A DNA stretch of 53,977 nucleotides from Symbiodinium natans (GCA_905221605.1 CAJNDS010000054.1:126001-179977), one strand, 5' to 3'. Positions 1 through 10,164 are shown, counted from the first letter of the stretch. The notes: generated from the sequence alone by a model not told the origin. Translations and numbers: made by a program.

Positions 1-212
1 CTCTACTGACTCATATTCCGCGGAAAATGTGTCATGCTTTTTGTGTTCGCGCAGCTCTACTGACACATATTCTGCGGAAAAAATGTGATTTCTTTGGCGC
101 TAGCAGAACTCTGGTGACACATATTCGGAGAAAAAATGTCAGTGTCCCCTGTGTCTTTTCTGCTCCGAATATTCTGAATCGCAAGCAGTGTCCCCCGTGT
201 CTTTTCTGCTCA
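1..212. repeat. Degenerate ~54-bp tandem repeat
   Basis: The phrase CTACTGACWCATATTC followed by GCGGAAAA or GGAGAAAA recurs at about 1, 55 and 110. GTGTCTTTTCTGCTC occurs twice near 150 and 198. The short open frame across it simply follows the repeat and is not called as a gene. Confidence 0.6.
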
Positions 213-421
213 TAAGTGTATGTATGCTATATGGGATTGTGCCTTAAACCCTAGCTCCTTAAACCCTAACTCTATAGGGTTTGAAGGTTAGGGTTTAGGT
301 TGAATTGCCGGCTTAGGTTAAAATGCTTCAATCTTAAACCCTAAACCTGTCAACCTTAACCCTATAGGGTTGGGGTGCCTACATCATGATCGGATTTGAC
401 GAGCTCTGCGGAAATATCTAT

Positions 422-868
422 ATGACAAGGTTATAACTTATTGCTGTGCTTATAACTATGGGTTGGGGTTTGATTTTTATACACTTATGTAAACCCATAA
501 GAATAAGGGGAAGCCCATCACACCCCAATAAGCGAAACAAAACATCTGTCCCAAAGACTTTACCTTAGCTAAGATATCTCAAGCAACCATCCCCCGATAA
601 GCAAAACCTGAATTCCATCATTTAACGATATAGTTTGCTTACATGTTGAATCCCAGCAAGTAGGATATATGTGTATGACAAGGTTATAACTTTTTGCTGC
701 GGTTATAACTAGCGTTCAGGGTTTGATGTATATGCATGTAAATAAACCTATAAGGCAATGACGGTAACCCCATCACGCCCCAATAAGCAAAACAAAACCC
801 ATCCGGAAAACTCTACCTTACCTAAGATATCTCAAACAACCATCCCCCGATAAGCAAAACTTGAATTA
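422..868. repeat. Tandem duplication, ~252-bp unit, two copies
   Basis: The block that starts GACAAGGTTATAACTT and runs through CCATCCCCCGATAAGCAAAAC appears at about 422-612 and again at about 674-863 with scattered substitutions and small indels. No coding frame is seen in it. Confidence 0.7.
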
Positions 869-959
869 TCCTTTTTGTTTCTATTTTGAAGGACATTTGC
901 TCAACATTTATGTAACCTATAAAAAAATAAGGGGAACCGCAATAGGCGGACGCCCTATA

Positions 960-1212
960 TGATACCTTATCATAATTATGATAACTTATGATAACTTATC
1001 ATAATTATGATAACTTATCATAATTATGAAAAGTTACTTATCATAATTATCATACTCTGAGATTAAGAACTTAAAGTTATCATAATTATGATAATTCAAA
1101 TCGGGAAGTTGAAGTTATCATAATTATGATAACTTATGATGGGGAAGTTAAAGTTATCATAATTATGATAACTCATGATGGGGCAGCTGAGGTTATCATA
1201 GTTATGATAACT
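960..1212. repeat. Palindromic AT-rich satellite (TTATCATAATTATGATAA)
   Basis: The perfect 20-bp palindrome GTTATCATAATTATGATAAC, or shortened forms, recurs at least eight times. It is separated by spacers such as GATGGGGAAGTTAAA. Each unit can form a short hairpin. No gene is visible. Confidence 0.85.
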
Positions 1213-1319
1213 TCAGGTTTATAGCTTGGAGTGAAAGGGTGTGAGAGGAGGGGTAGGATGGATTGTTGTTTTTTGTGGGAAGGGGGCGCGAGGTTGGTAG
1301 GGGGGGGAGGGGGTGGGGG

Positions 1320-1430
1320 GCCAGCCCTCCAGCCCCTCCAGCCCCTGCAGCCCCTCCAGCCCCTCCAGCTCCAACCAGCCCCTCCAGCCCCTCCAGCCCC
1401 TCCAGCCCCTCCACCCCTCCAACCCCGAGT
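1320..1430. repeat. CAGCCCCTC 9-bp minisatellite
   Basis: About ten near-perfect copies of a 9-mer CAGCCCCTC, preceded by a G-rich run at 1300-1320. Because 9 is a multiple of 3, both strands stay open and give proline-rich or glycine-rich frames of 70-110 codons. I read these as repeat artefacts, not proteins. Confidence 0.8.
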
Positions 1431-2738
1431 TTTAAACGATTTAAGAGTCGATTTAGGCCAATTAAATAGTTTAATTGGCCTGGGCGATTTAAACGATTTA
1501 ATTGGGTCCAATTAAATCGTTTAAATCGGACGCCTGAATTAAATAGTTTAATTGGCCTGGGCGATTAAAACGATTTAATTGGACTCAATTAAATCGTTTA
1601 AATCGATTAAATCGTTTAAATCGTTTAAATCGATTTAATTGGGGGGAGACCCAGTCAAGCCATAAGCCAACCAATTAAATCGTTTAAATCGCCCAGGCCA
1701 ATTAAATAGTTTAATTGGCCTGGGCGATTTAAACGATTTAATTGGGTCCAATTAAATCGTTTAAATCGGACGCCTGAATTAAACAGTTTAATTGACCTGG
1801 GCGATTTAAACGATTTATTTGAGTCCAATTAAATCGTTTAAACCGCCCAGGCCGATTAAATTATTTAATTGGCCTGGGCGATTTACACGATTTAATTGGA
1901 CCCAATTAAATCGCTTAAATCGGACGCCTGAATTAAATAAGTTAATTGGCCTGGGCGATTTAAACGATTTAGTTGGACTCAATTAAATCGTTTAAATCGA
2001 TTAAATCGTTTAAATCGATTTAATTGGGGGGAGACCCAGTCAAGCCATAAGCCAACCAATTAAATCGTTTAAATCGCCCAGGCCAATTAAATAGTTTAAT
2101 TGGCCTGGGCGATTTAAACGATTTAGTTGGTTGGTTTATGGCTTGACTGGGTTTCCCCCCCAATTAAATCGATTTAAACGATTTAAACGATTTAATCGAT
2201 TTAAACGATTTAATTGGGTCCAATTAAATCGTTTAAATCGGACGCCTGAATTAAATAGTTTAATTGGCCTGGGCGATTTAAAGGATTTAATTGGACTCAA
2301 TTAAATCGTTTAAATCGATTAAATCGTTTAAATTGTTTAAATCGATTTAATTGGGGGGAGACCCAGTCAAGCCATAAACCAACCAATTAAATCGTTTAAA
2401 TCGCCCAGGCCAATTAAATAGTTTAATTGGCCTGGGCGATTTAAACGATTTAATTGGGTCCAATTAAATCGTTTAAATCGGACGCCTGAATTAAACAATT
2501 TAATTGACCTGGGCGATTTAAACGATTTATTTGAGTCCAATTAAATCGTTTAAATCGCCCAGGCCGATTAAATTATTTAATTGGCCTGGGCGATTTACAC
2601 GATTTAATTGGACCCAATTAAATCGCTTAAATCGGACGCCTGAATTAAATAAGTTAATTGGCCTGGGCGATTTAAACGATTTAGTTGGACTCAATTAAAT
2701 CGTTTAAATCGATTAAATCGTTTAAATCGTTTAAATAC
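1431..2738. repeat. ATTTAAAC-type palindromic satellite, 712-bp higher-order repeat
   Basis: The region is built from AATTAAATCGTTTAAATCG and its complement, with the inserts GGCCTGGGCG, CGGACGCCTGAATT and GGGGGGAGACCCAGTCAAGC. The GGGGGGAGACCC block occurs at 1641, 2026 and 2353 and in inverted form near 2131-2160. GGCCTGGGCGATTTACACG recurs at 1871 and 2583, a period of 712 bp. Almost every module can pair with a neighbour, so long nested hairpins are possible. No coding frame survives. Confidence 0.85.
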
Positions 2739-3210
2739 TTATTAAAAAAGGAATGAGCTAAATAGACCCGAAAGGCTGCTCTTTCATATGTGTGTGTTTA
2801 ACCTTCTGGCTTCTTATTGAATTATAAAAAGTGCCCTTTTCTTGGGCTACTTCAAGCACGCTTGGGGTGTTTGGGGGGGGGGGGGGTGGGGTGATTGCTT
2901 TAGGCCCTTTGAGACTTAGGCAGGGGTTAGGGGGGGGGGGGGTGGGGGTGGTTCGGGCTTTCGGCTTTTGTGGCTTAAGGGCCTTAAGGTTTTGCAAAAG
3001 TCAGCTGCAGCCCAAGCCCGAAAGCTCCGAAACCATCCCTAAAACACCCTAAACCATAAAACCCAAAACCTAATTGAGTTAACATCTTCATTCAGTTCAA
3101 AATTTCAGCAACCCATATCTCAAACAATAGAACTACAACAACTTCACATTCTGCAAAATCTTTTTCGATCTTATCAGAATTTACTCATTTGGGAAGCCAC
3201 GGGTGGGGTC

Positions 3211-3290
3211 TTGGTAGCCCGGTGGTACCCTTTACCATAAAGCAACCAAACAACAACTGGTACCCTTTTGAGAATATGGCTACTGGCCAA
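3211..3290. repeat. Family B inverted-repeat element, degenerate copy
   Basis: Starts TTGGTAGCCCGGTGGTACCC, as do the copies at 12709 and 50285. The right end (GGCTACTGGCCAA) is a worn form of the matching inverted end. Confidence 0.5.
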
Positions 3291-3496
3291 CTCACAGGTG
3301 CTCAACCCACCCCCCCCCCCCCCCGCCCTCTGCAGATACCCAGAAAAAATGGGGGTTTAGGGTTTAGGGTTTAGGGTTTAGGGTTTAGGGTTGTCATTTG
3401 GTGTCAACTGCTTAGGTAAGGAACGGGGACCTCCCAGGGTTTGGGGCTGCGGGGTGTCGAAATCACCAAGAGAAACAGAACCGCGGCCGTGATTCT

Positions 3497-3564
3497 TAGG
3501 GTTTAGGGTTTAGGGTTTAGGGTTTAGGGTTTAGGGTTTAGGGTTTAGGGTTTAGGGTTTAGGG
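3497..3564 (+). repeat. TTTAGGG telomere-like array
   Basis: About nine perfect TTTAGGG units on the + strand. Both flanks are unique DNA, so this is interstitial and not a chromosome end. Confidence 0.9.
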
Positions 3565-3830
3565 GCCTAAACCCTTTTCCCCGTAGCCCTTAACCCTAAG
3601 CCCTAAACCCATAAACTCTAACCTCTGACCCCTCAACCCCTAAACCCCTAAACCCCTGAACCCTTGTTGGGTTTCCAGCGTAGTCATTCCGAGCTTACTA
3701 CGGCGAGCTTACAGACACGGGACATGTTGCACCCTAGGCCTGCACAGTGACCCTCTTACCTGAACAAATGCCCAAACTTGGTACAGTAGCCCTAAACCCT
3801 AAACCCTAAACCCTAAACCCTAAAGCCCTT

Positions 3831-3917
3831 CCCTGTTTTTGGTTCCAGGTTCCCTTATAAGGAAGCCAACCTAAGAAAAGGGTGCCCGTATTATCATACG
3901 GTTACTGGGTTACTACC
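3831..3917. repeat. Family B element, partial
   Basis: Carries the family-B core GGTTCCCTTATAAGG, AAAAGGGTGCCC and a right end GGTTACTGGGTTACTACC. The left inverted end is not clear. Confidence 0.45.
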
Positions 3918-4154
3918 CGACAGGCAGTTGAGGTAGATAGCGTTTACATGAACTGTATGCGGTTTACACTGTGTCTTAAAGCCCGTAGCTACGCGGCGAA
4001 ACACATCCCTAAACCCCCTAAACCCTCTAAACCCTCTAAACCCTAAACCCGCATGGATTTTCCTTTCCGCGAAGGATGGGGGACAGTGGACACATTGCCG
4101 ATGCAGGTGCCGGTGATCTTGCGCAATGACAATGACTCTACACGGGGGGGGGGG

Positions 4155-4250
4155 GTTTCCGAGAATAGGGATACCTTATTGGGGTCCTTGTTATAAGGGG
4201 ATCCTACTATTTGAGGGGGTCTATACTAAGGGTCCCCTATTTCGTAAACC
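4155..4250. repeat. Family C inverted-repeat element
   Basis: TTTCCGAGAATAGGG at the left pairs with the complement of CCCCTATTTCGTAAACC at the right. The core ACCTTATTGGGGTCCTTGTTATAAGG recurs in inverse near 6030 and in direct form near 30790. A G-run lies at the left edge and a C-run at the right edge. Confidence 0.7.
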
Positions 4251-4282
4251 TCCCCCCCCCCCCATCGGAGGATTTGGTTACA

Positions 4283-5107
4283 GTTCATGCATTCGGGCGT
4301 AACATTGGAGGGAGCTGAGACTGAAATGCAACCACTTGAAGGAACAGCTATGCAGCATTCCAAGCAGGAGCTGCTGAACATGCTCTGGCATCTGCAGAAG
4401 AGTCTTCCCAGATGCGGAACATCGCAGCAACAAGAACAAGAAGATGGGCAAGAACAAGAACGGAACAGGAACAATAACATGAACAAGAACAAGAGCAGGA
4501 GCAAGAACAATAACAAGAACAATAAAAAGAACAGGCAACAAGAACAATCAGCAACAATAGCAAGGATACGCAGCTTTACGCAATCCTTCAACCTAAGCCC
4601 CTACCCCTTGACACCTTGCGATTTCCAAAAGTAGGGGTACCTTATTGGGATCCTCGTTATAAGGGGTCCACAATTTTCGAAAACCCTAAACCCTAAACCC
4701 TAAACCCCAAAGCTCTAGACACCTTGAGTGGCGGCACTGCATCCTGGAGGTGACGCCCCTGCTGGAACTGTACGAGAACCAGGCGTCGAGCATTGGGGTT
4801 TAGGGCAGTGGGGTTTAGGGTTTAGGGTTTAGGGTTTGGGGTTTAGGGTTTAGGGTTCAGGGTTTAGGGTTTAGGGTTTAGGGTTTAGGGTTTAGGACAG
4901 TTGGGTTTAAGGCATTGGTTTAGGTCTTGGCAGGGGGGGTTGAGGCGGTCAGGAACCCCAAGCCCTGTACGCCCTGGTCAGGAGAGGCCCCACCATCAGA
5001 TCTTCAGAGAAGGCATGAGGCGAACTCACTCCAACCCCTTCAGCCTCAGAGCAAAGATTCGACTTAGAGTTTTTGGGCTTAGAGGGTTTAGGGGCTCTAG
5101 GGTGTAG
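4283..5107 (+). CDS. Intron-containing gene, unknown function, Q/N/K-rich first exon
   Basis: Three-exon model. Exon 1 runs from about 4283 to 4630. Its first Met is at 4287. It has an amphipathic start (KQELLNMLWHLQKSLPRC) followed by a low-complexity stretch rich in Q, E, N and K. Exon 2 (4719-4797) reads LEWRHCILEVTPLLELYENQ with GC-rich third positions. Exon 3 starts at 4934 and contains GTPSPVRPGQERPHHQIFRE. The junctions stay in phase: CAA AA|A and GGG|GGG. The first intron (4631-4718) consists of a family-C element plus a CCCTAAA array. The second (4798-4933) is mostly a TTTAGGG array. The end of exon 3 is uncertain and the model may continue into 5325. No family recognised. Confidence 0.42.
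4631..4718 (+). repeat. Inferred intron = family C element plus CCCTAAA array
   Basis: Begins GTAGGGGTACCTTATTGGG at the donor, has the family-C core, then about four CCCTAAA units, and ends GCTCTAG. Removing it joins two open frames in phase. Confidence 0.5.
4796..4896 (+). repeat. TTTAGGG array at an exon edge
   Basis: About a dozen heptamers with a few variants. The array begins directly after the exon bases ATTGGG as GTTTAGGG, so its first two bases can serve as a GT donor. Confidence 0.85.
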
Positions 5108-5230
5108 GGTTCGAAAGGTTTTGGAGGCTTTTGGGGGGTTGAGGGTTAAGGGTTTGATTCTGCTGGCCCCCAAGCGCGCAAGCTTGCCAAAGACCTTCTG
5201 TAAGCCTTTTGGATGTTCCCCGTTTTCTGC

Positions 5231-5309
5231 CAGTCCTTAATCGGGATTCTAATAATAGGGGTACTACAATCCCCATTAAGAACTGTTAGTCTAAGGTCGA
5301 ACATCCCAA
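5231..5309. repeat. Family F inverted-repeat element
   Basis: CAGTCCTTAATCGGGATT pairs with AATCCCCATTAAGAACTG, followed by TTAGTCTAAGGTCGAACATCCCAA. A better copy is at 41873-41975, and its right end recurs at 45486-45517. Confidence 0.7.
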
Positions 5310-5324
5310 TATAAGCCTTTGCAG

Positions 5325-5690
5325 ATGCATGTCCGTCAGGAGCGATACGGCGGGCGGACGTTGCCAGGAGCTTATGAGTCATTAATCACCCAGAGGGTCC
5401 GTTTGTATTACTAGTATGGAATTAGATACCCGAAAACCATGCTAAATAGTGTTTTGGGGTACCTAATTCCATAATAGTACTACAAATGGACCCTCTGGGT
5501 CAGTGTACGTAGAACAGGAGGAGATACGTACGAGAGGAAGTAGAAAGGGAGCACATCAGTGAGTTTTTGTATGTCTCTGTTGCATCTTGCTCTTCCTCGT
5601 GCTCTTTAGCTCCAGCTCTCTCTCTCTCTCTCTCTCTCTCTCGCTCGCTCTCTCTGTCTTCCCCTCTTCTGCTTGTTGCTCTTGCGTGTG
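5325..5690 (+). CDS. Two exons either side of a palindromic element, unknown function
   Basis: Exon 5325-5396 follows a good acceptor (ATATAAGCCTTTGCAG) and encodes 24 residues that contain QERYGGRTLPGAYESLITQR. The next exon starts at 5513 after TACGTAG and reads NRRRYVREEVEREHISEFLY, then runs into a (CT)n tract that would encode Leu-Ser repeats. The intron between them is essentially the family-D palindrome, and the phase is kept. It may be the continuation of the gene that starts at 4283. The end after the (CT)n tract is not defined. Function unknown. Confidence 0.42.
5388..5500. repeat. Family D palindromic element, copy 1
   Basis: A 113-bp element with inverted ends ACCCAGAGGGTCC/GGACCCTCTGGGT and near-complete internal symmetry. 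Copy 2 at 47171-47283 is close to its reverse complement. Confidence 0.9.
5613..5660. repeat. (CT)n microsatellite
   Basis: About twenty CT dinucleotides with two CTCG interruptions. It lies within an open frame (see the exon at 5513). Confidence 0.9.
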
Positions 5691-5779
5691 CATGGTTAGA
5701 TCGCAAAGGCTGCAGTCCCTCGAGCGGATCACGTCGATGAAAGTCAGTGCGCCGTGCTGCCGTCAGAGTTGGCATTGAG

Positions 5780-6030
5780 AATATACATACACATATATAT
5801 ATACACATACAAATACATATATATATATATATATTACATTAACAGAACATCTTATCTGGCATTGTCTTTATGTGTGACAGATAGCGTTCTACAATTGTCT
5901 ACAACATATATAATCTTTTGTTCCAAGAATAATGTTCTTTTTGCATCTTACATATTTAACGCATGTTATTGAACAGAGAAATAAACTTTGCATATTACAC
6001 TACAGTATAGAATACCGTTGCCAAATTTGG
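5780..6030. other. AT-rich stretch with (TA)n, no gene seen
   Basis: Contains ATACACATATATATATACACAT and (AT)n to 5833, then AT-rich unique DNA. It resembles 3' UTR or intergenic DNA after the gene at 4.3-5.7 kb. That is inference from composition and position only. Confidence 0.35.
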
Positions 6031-6033
6031 GGC

Positions 6034-6137
6034 CTTACGAAAATAGGGGACCCTCAATATAGACCCCGAAGAGTAGGATTCCCGCATAACAAGGACCCCA
6101 AACAATAAAGTACCCCCCCCCCCCCAAATTTCGGAAA
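6034..6137. repeat. Family C element, inverted orientation
   Basis: TTACGAAAATAGGGGACCC at the left matches the complement of the right end of the copy at 4155-4250. It ends with a 13-16 base C-run, then AAATTTCGGAAACC. Confidence 0.75.
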
Positions 6138-6244
6138 CCGCCATTTTTGATCCAACAATCCGTGCTCGAGAGTTTGTGTCCAGCGGAATGGCGGTGGCGA
6201 TGTCTTAATCCCTCAACTCTAGCAATCCTGTTGCCTTCATTGGG

Positions 6245-7210
6245 CCACCCTGAACCCCGGACCCTGAACCCTAAACCCTAAACCCTATACCCTAAACCCT
6301 AAACCCTAAACCCTAAAATTGGGCCACCCTGAACCCTGAACCCTAAACCCTAACCACAGTTTCGAGGCGAGGTATGACAGCAAGATTCCACCTTTTATCA
6401 GGTTCAAAGTGTAGTGCTTCAGGTTCGAAAGGCCTTTCGACACGTCAACCTCCACCGTTATGGTCTAGAAAAGAGCATCTGAAAGTCAAAACCTTCAACC
6501 CCGAAGAGGAGAAGCGGTGTCTGGGATGAGGGTTTAAATATGGTCCACAAGCGAGTTGCTGTCGTGCGGCGTGATCTGTGAAAGAGGCCCTTCCAGTTCG
6601 AGGTTGACGATTCCGGCTTAGGGTTTACAGTCATGCCCTGCCGGCCAGCCACTCGCATGGCATGATGCACCATGCTATGGCTCTTGAACCGCAGGACTCT
6701 GCAAACCCCAAAGCACTCCACGGCAAACCCTGAGCCTAACACCCCAAACCCCAACTCCCAACATGAACCCTAAACCCTAAATCCTAAACCCTGAACCCTG
6801 AAGACCTGCACACAAATCTGAAGTTGACAACAAATCCTAAGCCCTGCCCGCCCTACACCTGACCCTAAACCAGAAGCCCCAAACGCCCAAAGTAGCCTTA
6901 AACCCTCAACCCGATAGCCCGAAACCCTAAACCCCAAAACCCTAAACCCGAAACCCTAGCCCTAAACCCTAAACCTTAAACCCTAAACCCTAGAACGCTT
7001 TGAACCCCTGAGTTTCGGGGTGGGCAACTTCTTGGGCCAGGCCCGAGGAGACTTGGGCTGCCTGGTTCTACGCCCCTGACCTGAAAAAGTTTAGGGTGTA
7101 GGGTTTGGGGTTTAGGGTTTAGGGTTTAGGATTTAGGGTTTAGGACTTGGGGTTCAGGGTTTAGGGTGTAGGATTCAGGGTTTAGGGTTGAGGGTCGAGG
7201 ATACAGGGTT
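6245..7210. repeat. Degenerate CCCTAAA and TTTAGGG blocks
   Basis: Scattered heptamer blocks: CCCTAAA at 6260-6350, 6765-6800 and 6900-6995, and TTTAGGG at 7088-7205, with many variants (CCCGAAA, CCCTGAA). One short exon-like segment (7040-7087) interrupts them. Confidence 0.7.
7043..7086 (+). CDS. Short exon candidate
   Basis: After CTTCTTGGGCCAG the frame reads PEETWAAWFYAPDLKK and meets a TTTAGGG array directly (AAAAA|GTTTAGG). The composition is protein-like, but 44 bases are too few to be sure. No family recognised. Confidence 0.25.
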
Positions 7211-7306
7211 TAGTTGAGGCGGTGCAGGGTTGAGGGTTCTGGGGTTTCTAGCTTGCTGTTTTGAGCTTGACCCGAGCTGAGGACGGTGATCTGCCGTGCC
7301 TGTGCA

Positions 7307-7395
7307 ACTCCCCCCCAACACCCCCCCCAACACCCCCCCAACACCCCCCCAACACCCCCCCCAACACCCCCCCCAACACCCCCCGCCCCCCCCGG
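7307..7395. repeat. C-run minisatellite (C7-8 AACA)
   Basis: About seven copies of CCCCCCCCAACA. The G-rich complement could form quadruplexes. Confidence 0.85.
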
Positions 7396-7904
7396 AAGCA
7401 GATCTAGGACCCCAGTTTTCAGACTGGTACATGAAGCTTGCTTTACATGTCGAGGCGAAGGGGTGGAGGACTTAGGGCTAGGTCATCCACCTACTTGCTC
7501 TTGGTAGGGAAAGAGGGAAATGGGTGCGTTAGAGAACCCTTGAAAGGGCAGCATACTGTGGGGACGGGGGGGGGGGGGGTGGCACAAGGCAGAGGTACCA
7601 AACACTAGGTCAAGTATGTCGGGCACACGGTGGTCAAAACCCTATGCCCTGAAATCGTCCGAAAGCTCCTGCGCCCCAAGCCCGAATGAATCCTTAACTC
7701 GAACGCTAGCCCCTACACCGGAACCCCAATCGCCTCTGACTTCGGCAGGCCCTACAGCCTTCAACCCCTCTAGGCCTCTAGGGTTTAGGGTTTGGAGTCT
7801 GCTTGCAAGATCTGGGGACTTGGTACCAGTCAGTACTTCGTAGGGTGACGAGCAGATAGCCCCCATCAGGTAGGGGCCATTGAGAGAACTTACACCTAAT
7901 TTTG

Positions 7905-8010
7905 GGGATTTCCGAAAATAGGGGGGGGGGTACCCTTTTGGGCGTTCCTCTAATTCTTGAGGGTCATACTTTTTTTTTGGATATAATAAGGGTACCCCCA
8001 TTTGAAGAAA
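7905..8010. repeat. Family C element
   Basis: TTTCCGAAAATAGGGG plus a G-run, TACCC core, and the right end GGGTACCCCCATTTGAAG. Confidence 0.6.
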
Positions 8011-8346
8011 TGCTCACTTGAGGGTTCTACTGGTTGGGATTCTCCCAGGGGCCTGAGTTTGTACCGACTTACACGAAGTCCCCCGAGCCTCCAAGTAGGG
8101 TTTGGGGTCACCTTCAGATCTGAAGCCCTTAACTTTCCAGTGCTCGAACTTAGGGTTTGGGGTTTAGGGTTCCGGGTTTAGGGTGTTCGGACTTAGGGTT
8201 TAGGGTATAGGGTTTATTCAGGCATCTTTTTGCTTGAGCCTCCCCAAAGCCCCAAACACGAAAACAAGCTAGGGTCACACAACCCCAAGCCCTAAGAGTT
8301 TTTAAGCGGGAAGAATGATCACTCCCAAGCCCTAAGTCCCAGACCC

Positions 8347-8404
8347 GGTTTAGGGTTTGGGGTTTAGGGTTTAGGGTTTAGGGTTTAGGGTTTAGGGTTT
8401 AGGG
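8347..8404 (+). repeat. TTTAGGG array
   Basis: Eight heptamers, one of them a TTTGGGG variant. Confidence 0.9.
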
Positions 8405-8588
8405 CCGCAAGCTCGAAGACCCCGCCCTCAAAACAGGGTATTGTACCTTGATTGGGTAGAGCCACCCCTGCTTTTAGGCTGAAGCCCCATGTCCTCATGC
8501 TTCAACCGCAACAGGTGGCTCCTTGTGTGGCTGTACTACCAATCGCAGCATTTGCCCAAAATTTGGCAGACACCGCTTTCTGCCCAAA

Positions 8589-8715
8589 ACCCTCGAAACC
8601 CTAAACCCCGAACCCCAAAAACCCTAAACCCCGAACCCCTTAAACCCTAAACCCTAAACCCCGAACCTAAACCCTAAACCCTAAACCCTAAACCCTAAAC
8701 CCTAAACCCTAAACC
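8589..8715 (-). repeat. CCCTAAA array
   Basis: About 17 heptamers. The left half is interrupted by CCCCGAA variants and the right half is regular. Confidence 0.9.
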
Positions 8716-8730
8716 TTCAGAGAGCCTAGG

Positions 8731-8816
8731 ACGGTTGGCTCTCCTTTGCTGCCTGGGTTCCTGCCGCCGCCTTAGAGCTCTTTCGAGCCTTTACTCCGGG
8801 GGCCCGAAAAAGGACA
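8731..8816 (+). CDS. Exon candidate between two telomere-like arrays
   Basis: Acceptor GAGCCTAG and donor GGACAG|GTTTAG. The open frame reads GWLSFAAWVPAAALELFRAF followed by TPGARKRT. It lies between a CCCTAAA array and a TTTAGGG array, so both flanking introns would carry heptamers. Function unknown. Confidence 0.33.
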
Positions 8817-8876
8817 GGTTTAGGGTTTAGGGTTTAGGGTTTAGGGTTTAGGGTTTAGGGTTTAGGGTTTAGGGTT
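8817..8876 (+). repeat. TTTAGGG array starting at a splice donor
   Basis: Eight perfect units. The array begins immediately after exon bases AAAGGACAG. Confidence 0.9.
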
Positions 8877-9815
8877 CAGCAAAAGCTTTGTAGCAGGATG
8901 TCCTACCTGCTTGGGCTTATAAGGGGATTTATCTGGGGATGTTCCCATCCTAATTTTGCTTACGTGCTTTTTGAAGGCCCTATACTGCTGGTTTCCCAGA
9001 CTGCCGCGACTGTCGCACTAGGGGCTTCGGATTTCAGAACCCCCCCCCCCCCCCCGTGTTTTCATGTCAGCTTTCTTTTCAGTTCTCGTGTGTCTGCATC
9101 AGTACCTAAAGGGTATGGGGTTTAGGGTTTGGAAAGTCATTGTCCCCTAAAGTAAGGCAGCTGCCATAGATGTTTTGGGAGTATGTGTTTTGCTTTGATG
9201 GGGTAGAGGGAACTTTCAGTACTCGGAAAGAAGCCCTCCAGGGCGCCCGGTGTTTCTTAGGGTAGTTACACGGTCCCTTGCTATGGGGCCCTAAAAATCT
9301 GGGACTATTACTATCCAAGCCTGTAAAGCCCAAGGGAGCCAAGGGCACACACTTCGGAGTCCTCTAAAGGGACCATGTGCCTTCCCTTAGTACGTTTCAA
9401 AGTGCAGGGTTGTTGCCTTTGTGTTTTGTCCTGTTTTGGGGGGGTTTAGGATTGGGGATTTAGGGAAGTTTAGGGTTCGGGCTGAGTATCCTTCCAGGTA
9501 CTGGAGGCTACATTACTCTAGGGCCCCTTACGTAGACCCCACCGACACCCTCAACTTACCCAGAATAGCGGCCTAAATACCTGTTACTTTGCGCCCATGG
9601 CGTATCCTTCTGGTTCTTAGTAGGGAACAGAGGATTTAGACTCCCTATGCAATCCCTTTCAAGCGCTATTGAGGGGGTTAGAAAAGGAACCGAATTTCCA
9701 AAATCACCTACGAACCCTTTCCAGAACGCAGGGAAATGCAGCCTTGTGTTGTAGGTTCCTTAGTGAACGTGTACTTGACTCTCCCTGAACCCTAAGCCGC
9801 CCCTAAAAATCCAAG

Positions 9816-9972
9816 ATGATCGTCGTGAGCGTCGGCCTTGTCCCTTCCATGGCACTGGCCTGCCTCATGATCTTCGACGGGAGGCCCGGTTGCAAGAATT
9901 TAGGGTTCCACATCCGACGAAGCGTTTGGAGTTCCACAGTCAAGCTCACGCCGGGTATCAGAGGCTTCATCA
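9816..9972 (+). CDS. Exon candidate with hydrophobic N-terminus
   Basis: Met at 9816 is followed by a hydrophobic segment (IVVSVGLVPSMALACLMIF) resembling a signal anchor, then a basic stretch. The frame is open for 52 codons and ends at a TTTAGGG array (ATCA|GTTTAG). Neighbouring open segments at 10042 and 10426 also include hydrophobic stretches, so they may belong to one membrane protein. The junction phases between them are not all consistent. No family recognised. Confidence 0.33.
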
Positions 9973-10041
9973 GTTTAGGGTTTAGGGTTTAGGGTTAAGG
10001 GTTTAGGATTTAGGGTATATACGGTTTGTGCTGTGGCCTAG

Positions 10042-10164
10042 ATGCTCGGTGCCACAGTTGTTGAAAGCCTACTGGCGCAGTTGAAGTGCAAGCAGTACAT
10101 GGGCCTGGAAGCTCTGAAACAAAGAAGCCCGATGACCCGAAAGCCGAAAGCCCTACACCTGTAG
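10042..10164 (+). CDS. Short exon or terminal exon candidate
   Basis: After GTGCTGTGGCCTAG the frame reads MLGATVVESLLAQLKCKQYM and continues to TAG at 10162. It is 64 bp downstream of the candidate exon at 9816, across a small TTTAGGG array. Function unknown. Confidence 0.3.
   Translation: MLGATVVESLLAQLKCKQYMGLEALKQRSPMTRKPKALHL

Larger units (their letters stand above)
2739..4150. other. Repeat-rich stretch without a convincing gene
   Basis: Contains G-runs at 2871-2887 and 2929-2950, a C-run near 3310, TTTAGGG arrays at 3355-3392 and 3497-3564, CCCTAAA arrays at 3790-3824 and 4007-4050, and two degenerate family-B elements. No exon with both splice sites and good codon content was found. 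Confidence 0.5.

Noticed and set aside
960-1212. CRISPR-like array
   Set aside because: Spacers are not unique sequences of constant length and the repeats are simple palindromes in eukaryotic DNA.
1173-1515. 70-112 codon open frames on both strands
   Set aside because: They are produced by a 9-bp repeat with no stop codon; glycine- or proline-only composition.
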